From the NCBI GenBank assembly GCA_032158295.1, contig CM063255.1, forward strand, positions 15,714,094 to 15,778,093: a stretch of DNA of 64,000 nt. Reading direction: 5' to 3'. This document shows, piece after piece, positions 11,801 through 23,900 of the stretch; position 1 is the first letter of the stretch, and the number at the start of each line of letters is the position of its first letter. The position numbers were made by a program, and so were the translations under genes. The notes beneath the pieces were generated by a model that worked only from the letters and a program-made list of their open reading frames with translations, was not told the origin of the DNA and ran no database searches. Origin of the DNA: Pycnopodia helianthoides (taxonomy: Eukaryota > Echinodermata > Asteroidea > Forcipulatida > Asteriidae).

Positions 11801-14800
11801 CGGAGCACACTTGGAAATCCGAAATGTCGGCTGGTTTTACGAAAAACTATGCAACATTTAGGCTTCATTTTACAAAAATGACAGAGTTTAGGATCCCCTG
11901 GATGAATGGAAAGATTAGTTAATTGTATAATGTAAGATTTGTTTCTCTTTATTTTATTTTTGTTCGTTGTTTTATGTTTTTTTTTGCGGCGTGGTTGTGC
12001 CAAGTCAAAATGCTGTAGTGTTACTGTTAGTGTTATGAAGACGCAATGTTTACTATCGCACGCACGGTTGCGTAAATTTTTTTTTTTTAAACTCTAAATT
12101 TGGTATTCCTACCTCCATGCTGAAACGGACCGTTTCAGAAATGGTTACACGTTTACAAAAATAACCGTAAACGCACATGCTTTTAAGTGTGTTGTGACAG
12201 AGAGTACAAGCAACTAAAACGTGTTCACAAAGAATTTTTACTACCGGGCTGCAACATGTGGCTGTAAATGTCAACCGTTAAAAATCCAAAATCCGTCACC
12301 AAACAAGCGAAAAAACGCAGCAACAATGATTTCTAGCCATGAACAAAAGTCACTCAACCTTCTCAGTAGTCAACAAGAACATTAAACCTGATTTAATGGT
12401 TACGTTTTTTCCAAACATATTTTCTCGGGCTAGTAAAAATTTCTGCGGGCTAGTATAAAACACAATTTACTTGCCCGGTGGGCTACTCTCAGAAAAAATT
12501 AAGGGCAAGCCCTGTTGATGTTACGCTGTTTGTAAATTCTTGTTAAACCTATCAATTCTCCAACAGGTCAGAATATCCGCAAGCTTGTCAAGGATGGTCT
12601 GATCATCCGTAAGCCTGTGGCTGTCCATTCCAGGGCACGTGTCCGCAAGAACAATGAGGCCCGTAGGAAAGGTCGACACAGTGGAACAGGTAAGTCATTC
12701 CTCGGGTAGAAACAAAGAGAGAGAGAGAGATTGCAGGGGTGTCTCAGGGTTCTGCTCAGGATTTCTTCGGTGGTGGAAAAATGTTTCCCTGGAAACCATT
12801 GCGAGATGGATCGGTTACATGGTAGATCATATAAATGGACTCAAATCAAAGAAGTACTCATAATTCATGGCTTTGGATACCATTTTCACTGGTAAATATT
12901 CAATTTTACATTTCGTTGAAAACCTTTAAAAGGAAATTGCAACTGTCATTTAATAATTTAGAAAATGTGTGGTGGTTGGAAACAAAAAATTCTGACAGTG
13001 GTAGTAGGGGAATCCTGAGTGCCGGGCAGGTTTTCCGGCACCGACCACTGTGGGCAGAACCCTGGTGTCTGGTTAAAGGCAGGATATACTTTTGGTAATT
13101 GAGCAACTTGTGCATAAAATAACAAACCTGCGAAAAAGTTGGGCTCAATTGGTCGTCGAAGTTGCAAGGAAATAATGAAAGAAAAGATACCCTTGTTTGC
13201 ATAGAATTTGGGGCTTTCAAATGTGAGAAAGGCTTCATGCAATATTTTAGTGAGAAATTACCTCTCACTCAAAAACTGCATTACTTCAGAGGGAGTCGTT
13301 TCTGACAATGTTTTATACTATCAACAGCTCTCAGGTGCTCCTTACCAAGAAATTGTTCATGTTAATGCAGTGTAGTTTGATTGCCAGGACATAGTAAACG
13401 TTACTTGTGAGCGATGCTTAGTGAGGGAGCCAGAGCTTGCATTTTGAAAATATTGTGCTCTGCCTTTAACACCATGGAACTTTTTTGCCGGATAAATGGG
13501 AACCAGATTTGCCTGGAAGAGTGGCACCATGTTTGGGCTAGGCTTGATGCACACAGATAGGCTGACCAACGTACGTGTGGTTACCGATGAAAGTATGTGG
13601 AGGTAGTGATTTGGCACGCAACATCAGATGACTGGTCTCAAAAGTGATTCCTCTCGGTGGATGAGTTTATCATTAACCCTCTTGCTGTCTGACCATTCAA
13701 TACCATTCACTGTGGTTTTAATGATAGATAAACTATGCCAGCCTGAAATATGATACCATGAGGGAATGCATATACACAGTACACAGTTAGTTCTGTGCAC
13801 AGTTGTGCCACCCTACACAACCTTGGCAGTCGAATGGTTGGTCAACTCACTGGAAAATGTTGCCAAGAGTCACTGAGAGTAGGAGGGTTAATAATAATAA
13901 TAAATTGAACTTTTCTAGTGCGCAATGTCTGTCAAGGATGACACTTCTGGCGCAAAAAAACAAGAACTCTGCTATACACAAAAAAACAGATCTGAGGCCG
14001 AAGCTACGATTTTCAGCATTCAAGTTAGTGGAATATTCAATTTTGTTTTGCACGTGTGCTGCGAGTTTTACGAGTGGACAATTTCCTGTTTTTATTCAAA
14101 TCATCTCTGTTACGGACATGTCATTGAATAATAGTGAGCTGAAGTCCTAGGATAAACTATGGACAACCGGAGATTGCAGTTTGTGCATATACTCAATCCT
14201 CGGGTAAAAATAAGTCAACCATTACTGCTGTTTAGGTCGCTTTCCACTCACTCCACAAAACTTACAATGAAAACTAAAATATTTCCATATTTTTCCTGTC
14301 ATGAGTGCTGAAAGTACCAGTGGATCGCCATTTACTTCAGGGTTTGCCCACAGTGTTTCGGTGCGGAACCGCCCGGCATCAAGGATTCCAACCACATGGC
14401 AGCATTTTTCTTGTTTCCGTCCACAACATTTCCAAAAGTTTTAAACTACATTGCATTTGTGTATCGAAAGCAAATCTATTTGAGTACTGTTGATTTGAGT
14501 CCATTCATAATGATCTACGTGTAGCTTATCATCTCGCAATGGTTTCCAGGGAAACATTTTTCCACCACTCAAAGAAATTTCCAGGGGCAACCCTGTAACT
14601 TCTTTTTATTCAGAGGTTTGATAATGGTGTAATCATGATATACATCAGGCCTGCGGTTTGTCATGATGTTTTCCTGATGTCGGGATATTTGCATCCGCCT
14701 CCGTTGTCCATCGGATTTTCTTGAAAGACATCGAAGAGACGAAAGACCCGGCCCTTGTTATGATTAAACATGTAGATTTCTATTAGTGGGGATGTAGAGA

Positions 14801-17299
14801 GTCCATAAGCCTCTGAAATGTAGTGTCCTACTTCTTCAGAGGGCTTCCTCTCCAGACCTAGGATTTTTTGGGGGTACCGTCTCAGCTATGATGCCTTCAC
14901 TTATACGCTTTGTGCTTTAATATCATTTCACAGGTAAGAGGAAAGGTACAGCCAACGCCCGTATGCCCCAGAAGGTCATCTGGATCAGAAGGATGCGGGT
15001 GCTGAGGCGGCTTCTCAAGAAATACAGGGAGGCCAAGAAGATTGACCGTCATCTGTAAGTTCTAAGGTTCAAACATTGACTGGCCATTTATAAAACATCC
15101 ACCCCCCCACCACCCCCGCACTGCCCGATCACTCAATATGATCCACTGGTCTTTAGTTCAGCAGTCGTCCTTCCTACAGTGTGACTGACCATTCAATATC
15201 ATCCACTGGTCTTGAAGGATAGATACACTGTGCCAGCCTGCAATATGATATCATTTAAGGAATGCTTATACATCGACAACATCAACCCTCGTATTGTCTG
15301 ACCATTCAGTATCATCCACTGTGGTTTTAAATGATAGATGCACTGTGTCAGCCTGCATTATGGTATCATTTAAGGCATGCATCTACATAGTACAACATCA
15401 ACCCTCCTACTATCTGACCTTTCAATATCATCCACTCTTTTTTTTAAGGCCGTTTTTCAAGAATGAAGTACCGTGTTAGAAGACACTGGCTTTGTCTTCT
15501 AGTAGAAGACCATCACTATTTATTTGTTTATTTACTTATTTTGTCTATCAATTCTGTTACAGGTACCACAGTCTTTACATGAAGGCTAAGGGAAACGTCT
15601 TCAAGAACAAGCGTGTCCTGATGGAGTTCATCCACAAGAAGAAGGCAGAGAAGGCCCGCACAAAGCTCCTCCAGTAAGTCTCCCTGTCCAAGATCTTTGT
15701 AAAATTGAAGAAGAATTACACCTGGGGAGTTGCACCCTACTGTTTTGGAAAAAACCAGGGCCCATTGTGCTAGTTTTGGTAGCCCCTAAACTCGTTCTTC
15801 TCCCTACCAATACCATGACCTTGCTGTGGTAAACTACCATGAACAGGGAAACGAATCGAGTACCTCGTCAACCTCATTCCCAGTGGTGTACAATCTTGCC
15901 ATGCCATTTTTACCCAGAGTGCCTTGCTTGATCATAACCCCTGGAAGTGTGACTTTTACATATCCAAATGAATTGGATGGTGGAATTAGTCTTGTGGTTG
16001 ATACATTCTATGTTAGAGATTTCGCAGAGCTTGTGACAAAAGAGGCATCAAGTCATGGAGCAGACAGGTCCCCTCTCGTTCTTCTTTGATCTTGTGATAT
16101 GTCTAAACTGTGTGCAGTTTAGAGAGACCTTGTAAAAACATGATTCATTTGAAGTGGATTACGCCAAAACGGTTGCATTTTGACATGCGCATACTAAGCG
16201 CCATGCAAGCGCCCTACAAGCGCTCAAACATTTTTAAGAAGCGTGCTCACAGAGCAGTCACTTTTGGTAAGCCAATCAATGTGGTTTTTCAGTGCTTTTT
16301 CTTCCAGGGGTTAGTGACAAGAGGTACTGATACGGCGCACTACCCATGGTATGGTAGCAATGCTGAGTACTAATGTATATAACAGGCATGCAACTTTTCC
16401 TCGGATCAGCTGATTTCCTCTTTTTTTATTCTCAGTTTTACCATTCAAAGTTAAAAAATACTGTACAAAATCATTGAAATTTTGTAATTTCCTCTTTTTT
16501 GGTGAAGTTACAGTTGCATGCCCGATATAAGCTGTTCATTGACGACCTTCAGAAGGTGCCTGATTTGTCGGGCTTTTTTTTAATGGGTGCATTTCTGGTT
16601 CGACCCAGGTCTGACCCCATTTCTATCGAGTAGCTTTCACATCATTGTCTCGGCTCAACCAAATAACCCGCTACTTGGGGCTGACCTTGTTGCATGACGT
16701 CACGACCCCAAAATGTTTTTCAATGGCTGCCATTTTTTTAGTCATTCAGTGGGACACTTTCAGGAAGTTTGACGCAAATTTTCACCCTCAATCAGCAACT
16801 TTGGAAGATGTCCACTCCTGTGTTAACATCGGCGTGTAGAATAATTAAGCGTTGCAGTTTACCATGCACACGATGAAAGTAGTTCCAGTCGATTGTCCCA
16901 AGAGCCAAGATTTGTTGTTCAAAAAGCTCTTGTAAAGGGCTCACCTGGACGAGCACAACCGGGTTATTGATTTATTCAAAGATTTTTTTTGTTGGGCTCC
17001 TTTTGTGTTAAAGGACGTGTGCTCTATAACCTTGTCTATAAGGCATGTAAAAGTTGACTTCCCAAAGCCGACTTTCCAATCTTTATTTGGGTCACAACTT
17101 TAAACTTCCACATTTTAACGTACTTTGATGTGTTGTAACCAGTACAAATGCTATTTTACCAATTTACAGAGACCAGGCTGAGGCCCGTCGTTTCAAGACG
17201 AAGGAAGCACGCAAACGCCGCGAGGAACGCCAACAAGCCAAACGCACCGAGATGCTCAAGGCCTACATCAAGGAAGACGAAGAAGCCACAAAGAAGTAA
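8806..17299 (+). CDS. RPL19: 60S ribosomal protein L19 (eL19), six coding exons
   Basis: eL19 is a structural protein of the large ribosomal subunit that also contributes to an inter-subunit bridge. Coding exons are 8806-8810, 9845-9951, 12567-12689, 14934-15054, 15563-15673 and 17170-17299. Together they make 597 nt, or 198 residues plus TAA. Every donor begins GTRAG and every acceptor ends CAG. Joining them gives one uninterrupted frame starting [15 protein letters not shown], with the family motifs NEIANANSR (about residues 31-39), [23 protein letters not shown] and the basic helix EARKRREER near the C-terminus. Vertebrate RPL19 is 196 residues, so this copy is full length. The first exon supplies only ATG AG, an arrangement I recall from vertebrate RPL19. 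Introns are 1034, 2615, 2244, 508 and 1496 bp and are full of MITEs. The only in-frame start matching the family N-terminus is at 8806. Confidence 0.97.
9603..9776 (+). mobile_element. CAGGCCTGGAATT MITE (family E), RPL19 intron 1
   Basis: The ends are CAGGCCTGGAATTTCATC at the left and a diverged 'taggcctg' at the right. A perfect 6-bp target-site duplication CTTGAG flanks it (9597-9602 and 9777-9782). Internal landmarks shared with other copies are 'gggcaaggccattttcatttt' and 'gggcaacagaggccattgcctcc'. It ends 68 bp upstream of the exon 2 acceptor. Confidence 0.85.
10104..11045. repeat. Two-block repeat in RPL19 intron 2, interrupted by later insertions
   Basis: Block 1 (10104-10195, starting ataggagtccta) and block 2 (about 10868-11045, with 'ataatcactcggtgacat' and 'tttcactcggctttgcctcg') occur in the same order at 38280-38392 and 38541-38700. 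There they are only about 150 bp apart. Here they are about 670 bp apart, because a CAGGG-ended element (10330-10691) and other sequence lie between them. Block 2 is itself foldback-like around the TTTCACTCGGC...CGTGAAAT core. Confidence 0.6.
10330..10691 (+). mobile_element. CAGGGCTCGAATTT transposon with 5-bp target-site duplication
   Basis: The terminal inverted repeats CAGGGCTCGAATTT / AAATTCGAGCCCTG pair almost perfectly. A perfect 5-bp duplication GTGTT flanks the element (10325-10329 and 10692-10696). At 362 bp with no long frame it is non-autonomous. End fragments lie at 201-297, 36353-36448 and 37690-37782. The superfamily is unassigned. Confidence 0.85.
11190..12515. repeat. Intronic region bounded by CGGGCAAGT-type repeat ends
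   Basis: Related words 'cttgcccggcgggctact' (11221-11240) and 'cttgcccggtgggctact' (12468-12486) bracket the region, which ends 'taagggcaagccctg' (a CAGGG-type terminus read from the right). Paired 'acacgtttac...ataaccgtaaa' words near each side suggest one diverged inverted-end element of about 1.3 kb. I see no transposase; the 151-codon minus frame here has no recognisable motif. Confidence 0.35.
12745..13064 (-). mobile_element. CAGGGTTCTGC MITE (family K), RPL19 intron 3
   Basis: The ends CAGGGTTCTGC and GCAGAACCCTG are inverted. A perfect 6-bp duplication GTGTCT flanks the element (12739-12744 and 13065-13070). Relative to the copies at 14338 and 30406 it is inverted: here 'cattgcgagatggatc' comes first and 'gccggaaaacc' (as its complement) comes last. 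Confidence 0.85.
13073..13300 (+). repeat. Fragment of the TTAAAGGCAGG repeat family
   Basis: It begins 'ttaaaggcaggatatacttttggtaattga', continues with 'aataacaaacctgcgaaaa' and 'ctcaattggtcgtcgaagttgcaag', and matches 41610-41920 and 35037-35200. Only the left half is clear. Confidence 0.5.
13677..13887 (+). mobile_element. piggyBac-like MITE (family A) flanked by TTAA, RPL19 intron 3
   Basis: The element runs CCCTCTTGCTGTCTGACC ... AGAGTAGGAGGG between two TTAA tetranucleotides (13673-13676 and 13888-13891). TTAA target duplication with CCC-starting ends is the hallmark of the piggyBac superfamily. At 211 bp it has no coding capacity. Further copies lie at 26676, 28444, 33864 and 34497. 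Confidence 0.85.
14338..14595 (+). mobile_element. Family K MITE, RPL19 intron 3, second copy
   Basis: It starts CAGGGTTTGCCCACAGTG and ends 'ccaggggcaaccctg'. Internal words 'catctcgcaatggtttccag' and 'tttttccaccactcaaagaaat' match the copy at 30406. The flanks TTACTT and TAACTT are consistent with a 6-bp duplication carrying one mutation. Confidence 0.75.
15160..15440 (+). repeat. Partial tandem pieces of the family A MITE, RPL19 intron 4
   Basis: Three truncated copies in series share 'ctgaccattcaatatcatccactg' and 'gatagat(a/g)cactgtg(c/t)cagcctgca', starting near 15180, 15290 and 15405. They lack the right end and TTAA flanks, so they spread by local tandem duplication rather than as complete elements. 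They make up over half of this 508-bp intron. Confidence 0.65.
15674..17169 (+). other. RPL19 intron 5, no further feature
   Basis: The 87-codon frames in this intron (15826-16089 and 16110-16373) show no motif. A TGACGTCA palindrome near 16696 resembles the MITE at 7758, but no inverted partner is visible. Confidence 0.5.
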
Positions 17300-17718
17300 A
17301 GCACGGAACAGCCGTAGACAAGTCGCAATTCAAAACAAAAAGGATATTACAAATCTCACACTGTTCGGATCTACCATCACATCCGGAAAAGTATATTTAT
17401 AAAAAACAGGACGAATCTAGAAAGAGAAAAAAACAATCATGACGGTCAAGTTTGGGATAAGGTACAGCATTGAACTATTGTCTTGAAGCATCGAGATGTT
17501 TAAGTAAAGATTTCAAAAAGTGACAGTTTTCGTCCAGTTGATTGTCTTATTGTCACATTGGATTTGCTTGACTTTCACTTATTCTGGATTTATTTAAAAT
17601 TGGAAGAGGAGCTGTCATAAGATGCAAATAGCAATTGCTTATTTTCATTTACCTTTGGCGTTTTTTTGCTTCTGATTGGTGAATAAGCACGAATATGATG
17701 AGAGTGAGTTGATGTACA

Positions 17719-17724
17719 AATAAA
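17719..17724 (+). terminator. RPL19: RPL19 polyadenylation signal AATAAA
   Basis: A canonical AATAAA lies 420 bp past the stop codon. A GT/T-rich stretch ('tgtgttctcttatgtc') lies about 40 bp further on, the usual order for animal cleavage and polyadenylation. Cleavage is inferred at about 17735-17755. Confidence 0.75.
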
Positions 17725-18402
17725 GGAGTTTTCTTTCTGGATACGACCAATGTAAAACACTGTGTTCTCTTATGTCTTTTTTGTGTGTTTCTTTGTTGTG
17801 GTTAGAAAAAACAAATCGCGATTAGCTGTGAAGTTGTGACCAACCCAAAGTATTGTCAGCTACCGTACCAAACTACATAAATGGGGTTTTCTCACAGTGT
17901 GAATATGGATGTACTAAACTTTCGAACACAACTTTAACAAAAGAGTGATTTAAAGTTGGATTAAATTTTACTTTAATATGATATTTGGCATTGGTATGAG
18001 TTTTAAGTTTTGAAATCTGACTGCCGTTTTTATGATGGCTGCCTGTGGTCCCATTATAGTGTTATTTATAAAAACTTACTGAAAAACAAAAGCACACATA
18101 AAATGCACACTTAGCATAGGCTGTGCCAATATCAGGCATGTAAATTTCAAGCTTTTCCGCTGATATCCTCCTTTTTTTCTTGAATAAAAGTAACATTAAT
18201 TGAAACTGAAAAAGGGACAGAACAAAGTTAATTGTGACAGACCGGTATTTCATGTTTTTCCTCCAATTTTGAAGTTGCATGTCCGCAATAACTTCTTTTG
18301 TTAAAATTACCCTGGATAAAAAACAGCATAATTATTAACCTCGATATACATGTAACCCTTCCCCACCGCACCACAAACAAAATGCACACGCATTGAAAGA
18401 GT

Positions 18403-18630
18403 GATCCACCCTGAAAATTCGCTCGCCCCCAGCGGCCTATCCAGGACCGCTGGGATGGGCTAATCAGCTTGCACAGATTCTTGTTCAGGAAGTACGTCAT
18501 GCGTGCAGTGCTCGCAGTGTGAGTGTGATGCATGATGGAACTGAGCATTAACGTTAACGATACGGTTGCCCATCCCAGCGCCTTTGGTTTTACCAAGGCG
18601 CGGGAGAAGAGCGAACCCTGAAAAGGGATC
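18403..18630. mobile_element. Foldback repeat with GCTGGGATGGGC arms
   Basis: The left arm (from 18403: 'gatccaccctgaaaattcgctc' to 'ccgctgggatgggc') is largely the reverse complement of the right arm (about 18567-18630: 'gcccatcccagcgc' to 'gagcgaaccctgaaaagggatc'). Smaller stems sit inside each arm. It has no coding capacity. One copy only, so the exact ends are uncertain. Confidence 0.6.
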
Positions 18631-18639
18631 ATAATCCGC

Positions 18640-20540
18640 CGATGAGGGCGCTATTAAGTATTTTAGCAGCTGCATACCACATGTACTTTTATGACCTAGG
18701 TTTACTCGTCGAAGCGTTCAATTGAAGGGATTCGTTTCACATAGATTGAGACCTTCAGAGCGAAGTCGAGAGATAATTAATGCATACTATACCGTTCAGA
18801 GAAACAATAATGTGCTCAATTATTTACACGAACTCGAGGTTGAATGGGTACATCTACAATTTGCAGCATGGGGGAGGGAGAATGTTGGGGTGGGCGGGTC
18901 TGCACAACAGCGGCTATGAATGATAACCGTATAGTTTAATAACTGTAGATTTAAAGAGTTAGCACAACTCATTTAAGTAACTCCAGCGGCAGGATCAATT
19001 TAGGGGAAATATGCATTTTTAAGCATAACATGGTTCAATCACAGAGCTCTTGATGACTGGAGAGGGGCCATCCCCCAACTTGCCTGTCGCAAACCCCTAA
19101 CACCCAAAGCAAAATGATTATCCTTTCTGTAATTTTGTTTACGGTTTCTTTCAGTTGTTTTGGTTACTTAAAACAAAAAATCAGCGACATTTATTAATTA
19201 AGCTTTGTGCGCCCTCTAGCTCTTAGTGTCGTGGTGTCACAACCCTGTCCTTCGTGCATGCGCAGAGGCATTTTGCAGTCCCAAAGGTGGGCGGGGACAA
19301 GGGGGAAACTTGAGCGATCAACCCTACGGTGCTGCACGGGTGAAAAAGAAAAGTGACAGGGGGAAAAATGCTTCGGAGATAACTTAAGTGGGCGGACTCC
19401 GAAATGAGTCAATCCAAAGAGCCGCCAAAAGAAAATAATTTGATTGATTAATCACGGAACACGCATGGATCGATGTAAAACCTTAGTTTCTACATCCATG
19501 GTTGCAGGGCCGCGGAGAGACGGAGGGTCGTTGTGCCTGGGTTGGCCACAAATGACCCGCATGACAATTTACCTATCTGTGCGTTTCATTCTAAATTGTC
19601 AATCGCTTTATTTATTGTTTGTATAACATTTTGTAAATAAACTCATTTGCAGGTCCATTGCGCTGTGTATAAGTTATGGCTCTTGCTTAAATAATTTAAA
19701 CGTTTGGCCAACATTTCGTTTTGCTTTTTTTTTTTTTAAATGTGTGAATATATATATACATGTTTTTATTATTTTTAAAAATGATTATTAACTTGTTTTT
19801 AGGCCTATTTTTTTAAAATTCCGGGAAAGCAAAGGCCTCAAACCCAGTATCATTCCTCTATAAAAAACAAACAAAACAAAGTATGAAAAAAACCTACAAA
19901 ACATCAATTAATCAGAAAAATGGTCTTTTAGAAGAAAATGCATGCCGGGTAAAACGTGAAATTTTTTAATTCAGTTTTTTTTTTCACTCGCCTATTTTTT
20001 CCTTTTTGCCACTTTAATAGTGCCAACGATTTCTAGATGGTGAAAAGAAATTAAACCTGATTAAGCTAAAAATGGTTGTTGAACCCATAAAAAGGCACGC
20101 CGAACGATTACAGTTAAATCCAAAATAAACAGATCATCCGCTAAGACCGTTTTCATTCAATGACAATGCTGAACAGCCCCTTTAAGTTGTGGTGGCTGTT
20201 TACACTACGGACACCAACCAATGAACATCACACACAAAGGGTAGATACAGATAATGTAATCTATACCGTCGAACGGAAACTGCCCTCTGCGCGATATCAA
20301 CATGACCTTCATTCAATACACACACAAAAAGGCCAGCGCAAAAAGCACTGGTATAAATTTACGCAGTCAGTTTTATTTGCTCCTTCAAGTCGAAAATGTC
20401 CTTCAAAGGCAATTTGTTGTCACTCCCTCAAGTGTGTTTAACGATTTTTGTTGTTTTTAATGGTACATGTAGTCGCGTGACAGCTTGCTCATGGATTTAT
20501 CACTAATCCCATCGGCACGCACACAATTCCGTCTGACCGT
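18640..20540. other. Intergenic DNA with a GC-richer patch at 19200-19420
   Basis: I see no gene here. The patch at 19250-19290 contains an NRF1-like 'gtgcatgcgcag' and an Sp1-like 'gggcggggac', as in a CpG-type promoter. An AATAAA occurs near 19637. No frame with splice support follows, so a non-coding transcript or an upstream promoter of the next gene are the options. Confidence 0.3.
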
Positions 20541-20549
20541 ATTCATACG

Positions 20550-20962
20550 CATTCCCTTTTGACCAGTTAAAGCGCATGCTGTCAAATTTACACAATTTTC
20601 GATACTTCAGTAAGATGTAAATATAATGACGTCTTCAAGATATCAAGCAATTAGCATTTTTGGCCTGAAAACTGAAGTAAAATGGACAGTGCTATTTTAT
20701 TGGCGGAGGACTACAAGGCGAGCCCAGTGTGTTAATCCATAATCCCCTTCCGCTTAGCCGACCGGGCGTCGCACAAAGCCGCGCAGATGTCTAAATCTCA
20801 CGGTAAAAATCACACTGCATGTGCTCTTTTCCAACATAGGTACACTGATGAATCATATGGAAGCAGTTTTTCTGTTCGGCAGAACATTTTCTGAAAATTC
20901 AGGGCCGCTTTTGTAGGTGAAAACCGGTCTGATTCTTGATGCTTAATCGGCTCAGCTAAGCA
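20550..20962 (+). promoter_or_regulatory. Candidate promoter and 5' UTR of the second gene
   Basis: The region directly upstream of the first coding exon is CpG-richer than its surroundings. It contains an inverted CCAAT box (ATTGG, about 20697-20701) and 'ccgaccgggcgtcgcac'. A short upstream ORF, ATG CTT AAT CGG CTC AGC TAA (20939-20959), ends three bases before the main start codon. Such a uORF usually lowers initiation at the main ATG. The transcription start is not determinable here. Confidence 0.4.
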
Positions 20963-23900
20963 ATGGATATTGAGCTAGAGCAGCAAGCCCACAACATGCA
21001 GGATCTTGCCGAAGCCTGGGTCGCCGCGAACACGGAGACAAGCTTTAGACGCTCGCAGGTAAGACCGTCCCCGAAAATACCTCATTTTGTTAGCGTTTGA
21101 GGTCACTATTTTGATTAAATCTCAGGCAGTCGGTGATCAAAGGACGCCTCCCGGTGCTGGTGAAGTATTTCTGTGCTGGGATGCCGGGAAAGGGGGTAAT
21201 TTGTGAGAGAAATAGGTCCTACTAGCTGGGATGTTTTGAAATTATCTCGTGTAATGTCCCGTGTGATGCATGGATGAACACGGCTATTGTGTAGTGTGGT
21301 GCATGTTGTGTGTGAGCAATCCGTTTACGTGCGCAGCAATGCCCGCACTTTGTAAACAAACGCCTCCAAATGGGCCACCATGAAGGCTCTGCACTAAACA
21401 AAAGGGACTATCTCCAAAAATAATGATTAACGGTAAATCACAACTGAAAGTAAACTGTTTAACCGAAAGCCAGTGTCACAGGTTTTTAGTAAACATGCTC
21501 TCCAGAAAGGTTTTAAGCAAATTATTATTTTTTTTTAATTAAAGGAAAGACTTGTCCTTTTTCCAGTCGGTTTGCTATTCTAATCTACTCTAGTCTTACT
21601 CTTAGACTGAGAGTCTTAGTCTTAAACTAGTCCTCTGTTCTTCCTCCAGTCCTAATTTATATGCTGTTTTTGAAACAACGGCTTCAGCTTTGGCTAAGGC
21701 TTCGCCAGTTATTTAGAAAACGTGTACTTTCCTATATGAAATTTCAATCAGGCGGACTGAGCCGGCCCAAGCTCGAGCCATGGGTTTCGAAAACGGCCAT
21801 ATTGTTCAGAGTAGCTTGTTTCTTTCATTTGCCAGTATCCAGATTAGCTCATATAAATATTTCATTTCAAAATCACTGCTTTTAAAAAATATCCATGGCC
21901 TAGACCAATGCGTTCGGAAACACCAAATCAAACCATGTACTTTTTTTCTGGAAAGTTTTCTGAAAATCCGACCCTTAAGAGCAAAAGTTTTTTCTTGGTT
22001 ACCCAGTTTAGAGAATGTTTTAGGTCAAAACGAGTAAAAAACAGGCATTCGGATGGTACAGAAGTCTTGAGAATTACTTGCGATAATCATGACTCTCTTC
22101 ATCACCCCAATGGTCCCATCCTCTCGACAGTCGCCGGAGGATGGAGGGTTACAATTATACATGTAGCAACTTACTTAGGAATTGGTTCCAAATCTGGCAC
22201 ACAGTATCGGCTTCGATGGGCTATTTTGGTGACAAAATATGCCCAAACATGACTCTGAAGGTCTTCCAGGAATAGATAAGAGCGGGCCCAAATTTTGCTG
22301 TTTTTAAGTGTTACAAAAAAAAATTGAGCTCATGTGATTTGCCCGAACAAGATTTTTGATTCAGACAGATCACCTGATCTTTGAAGTTAGTTTTATTTCC
22401 AGCCATATAAAAGTGAGTTACTGTAACAAATTCAACTCTGTTTTTTTAAAAGTATTATTATTCACGAGTATTTAACCCAAGAGACTATGTATTCAGATTA
22501 TGGATAAAAGTTATAAATAATTATGAAAATTATCCAGCATAAGTTTTTAATGTGGCGTGTCAAGGCTGAGCGGTTCCTGGACTCAAGCTCTGCCAGTGTT
22601 TCTGATCAACAGAGTGTGGGTTTGAGTCCCAAGTCTTGACACTTGTGTCTTAAAGCAACTTTGGATGGGACGTAAAGCCGTAGGTCCCGGAGTTACATGC
22701 AGTTGTAATGTACATGTGTTAAAAAGTATCAATGTATGTAAAAGCCCCCATCCACCCCAGTACACTAAATCGCTAAGGAGGGGGTTGGCCCTGATGCTTA
22801 GCATCCAATGCGCTTGCCTCATCGAGATGCCTTTTTAAAATGTTTTTTTATGAGATTCGCCCAACTCACAAGGCCTGACGGCCAGTTCAAGGTGAGGGCT
22901 ACACTTAACTGATTTGGGCTGTCAACCAAAATCAACTGTCACCAGGGGCAAGTTGCCACCTACTCCTGGAGCTGAAACAGGGTTTACCCCCTTCACAGTC
23001 CGTAAGGATACTGTACATGTAGGCATGGGTTTCATCCACTAGGAGCCTGGCTGGTAGAGCAGAATGCCCTCGGGCAATTCCACTGTTTATACTCACATTA
23101 CGTTTTGGATACTTTTGGATACAAGATTACTTGTGCGTTATTAACTGTTATCCCATAGAAGTAAGGTTAGACCATAGAGAAAGGCCTTTCTCTATGGTTA
23201 GACCTACTTCAGCACCAAAGATTAGATCCAGAAAAATGTGTCATACAAATTATTACAAGACATACAAATTTGTTACTCACGTTACTTTTTCGTAATGTGA
23301 GTAACCAATTTTTGGTGTCTTACATAGCACATTTTTCTGGATGTCATCTTTGGTGCTTAAGTAGGTCTAGGTCTACACTATCTACCATGGGGATAACAGT
23401 TATCAAACCTTTTCAGCAAGGTAAATTTACAGCCCGAGGAATCTGGAAAGTATCAAAAACGTAACGTGAGTAACCGTGGAATTGCCCCTTCCCAACTGCT
23501 GGACAGGCTCTGATGACAATCATCATTGATGATAGAAATTTGTAAAGAAATTAAGAAAGTTTGTGTAATGGAAGCGTGTTCCATGGTGCACAGCATGGGG
23601 GTTAGCGAGACACTAATCCTGAAGCAATATCCCGTACAGCCGGGGTTCTTGGGAAAGCGAGGCGTAAACCCTGAGGCAAGAACCAGCTAGCTAGCCTCTG
23701 GTTCTTGAACACATGGAAGGGGTAGGGAGCTAGACCACCTCAGTATGTTTTGTCATTTAGGGTTTTAGTCTGTGTACCTAGCTCTTCAAATTCGCTGATG
23801 GCAGAACCGCAAGGTTTCAATGCTTGGAAATCTGTGTACTGCTCCCCTCCCCCTTTTTTTCCTATCACTTGAAACTTTGTGTGATAGATTTGTATTGCCA

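Noticed and set aside
11548..12003. 151-codon minus-strand frame in RPL19 intron 2
   Set aside because: No recognisable motif. It lies within a region bounded by repeat ends and has no start or splice context.
14640..14820. C/D-box snoRNA in RPL19 intron 3
   Set aside because: An ATGATGT (about 14663) and a CTGA (about 14811) are 150 bp apart, too far for a normal C/D snoRNA, with no terminal stem.
15826..16373. Two 87-codon frames in RPL19 intron 5
   Set aside because: They lie inside an intron defined by matching exon ends, with no motif and no promoter.
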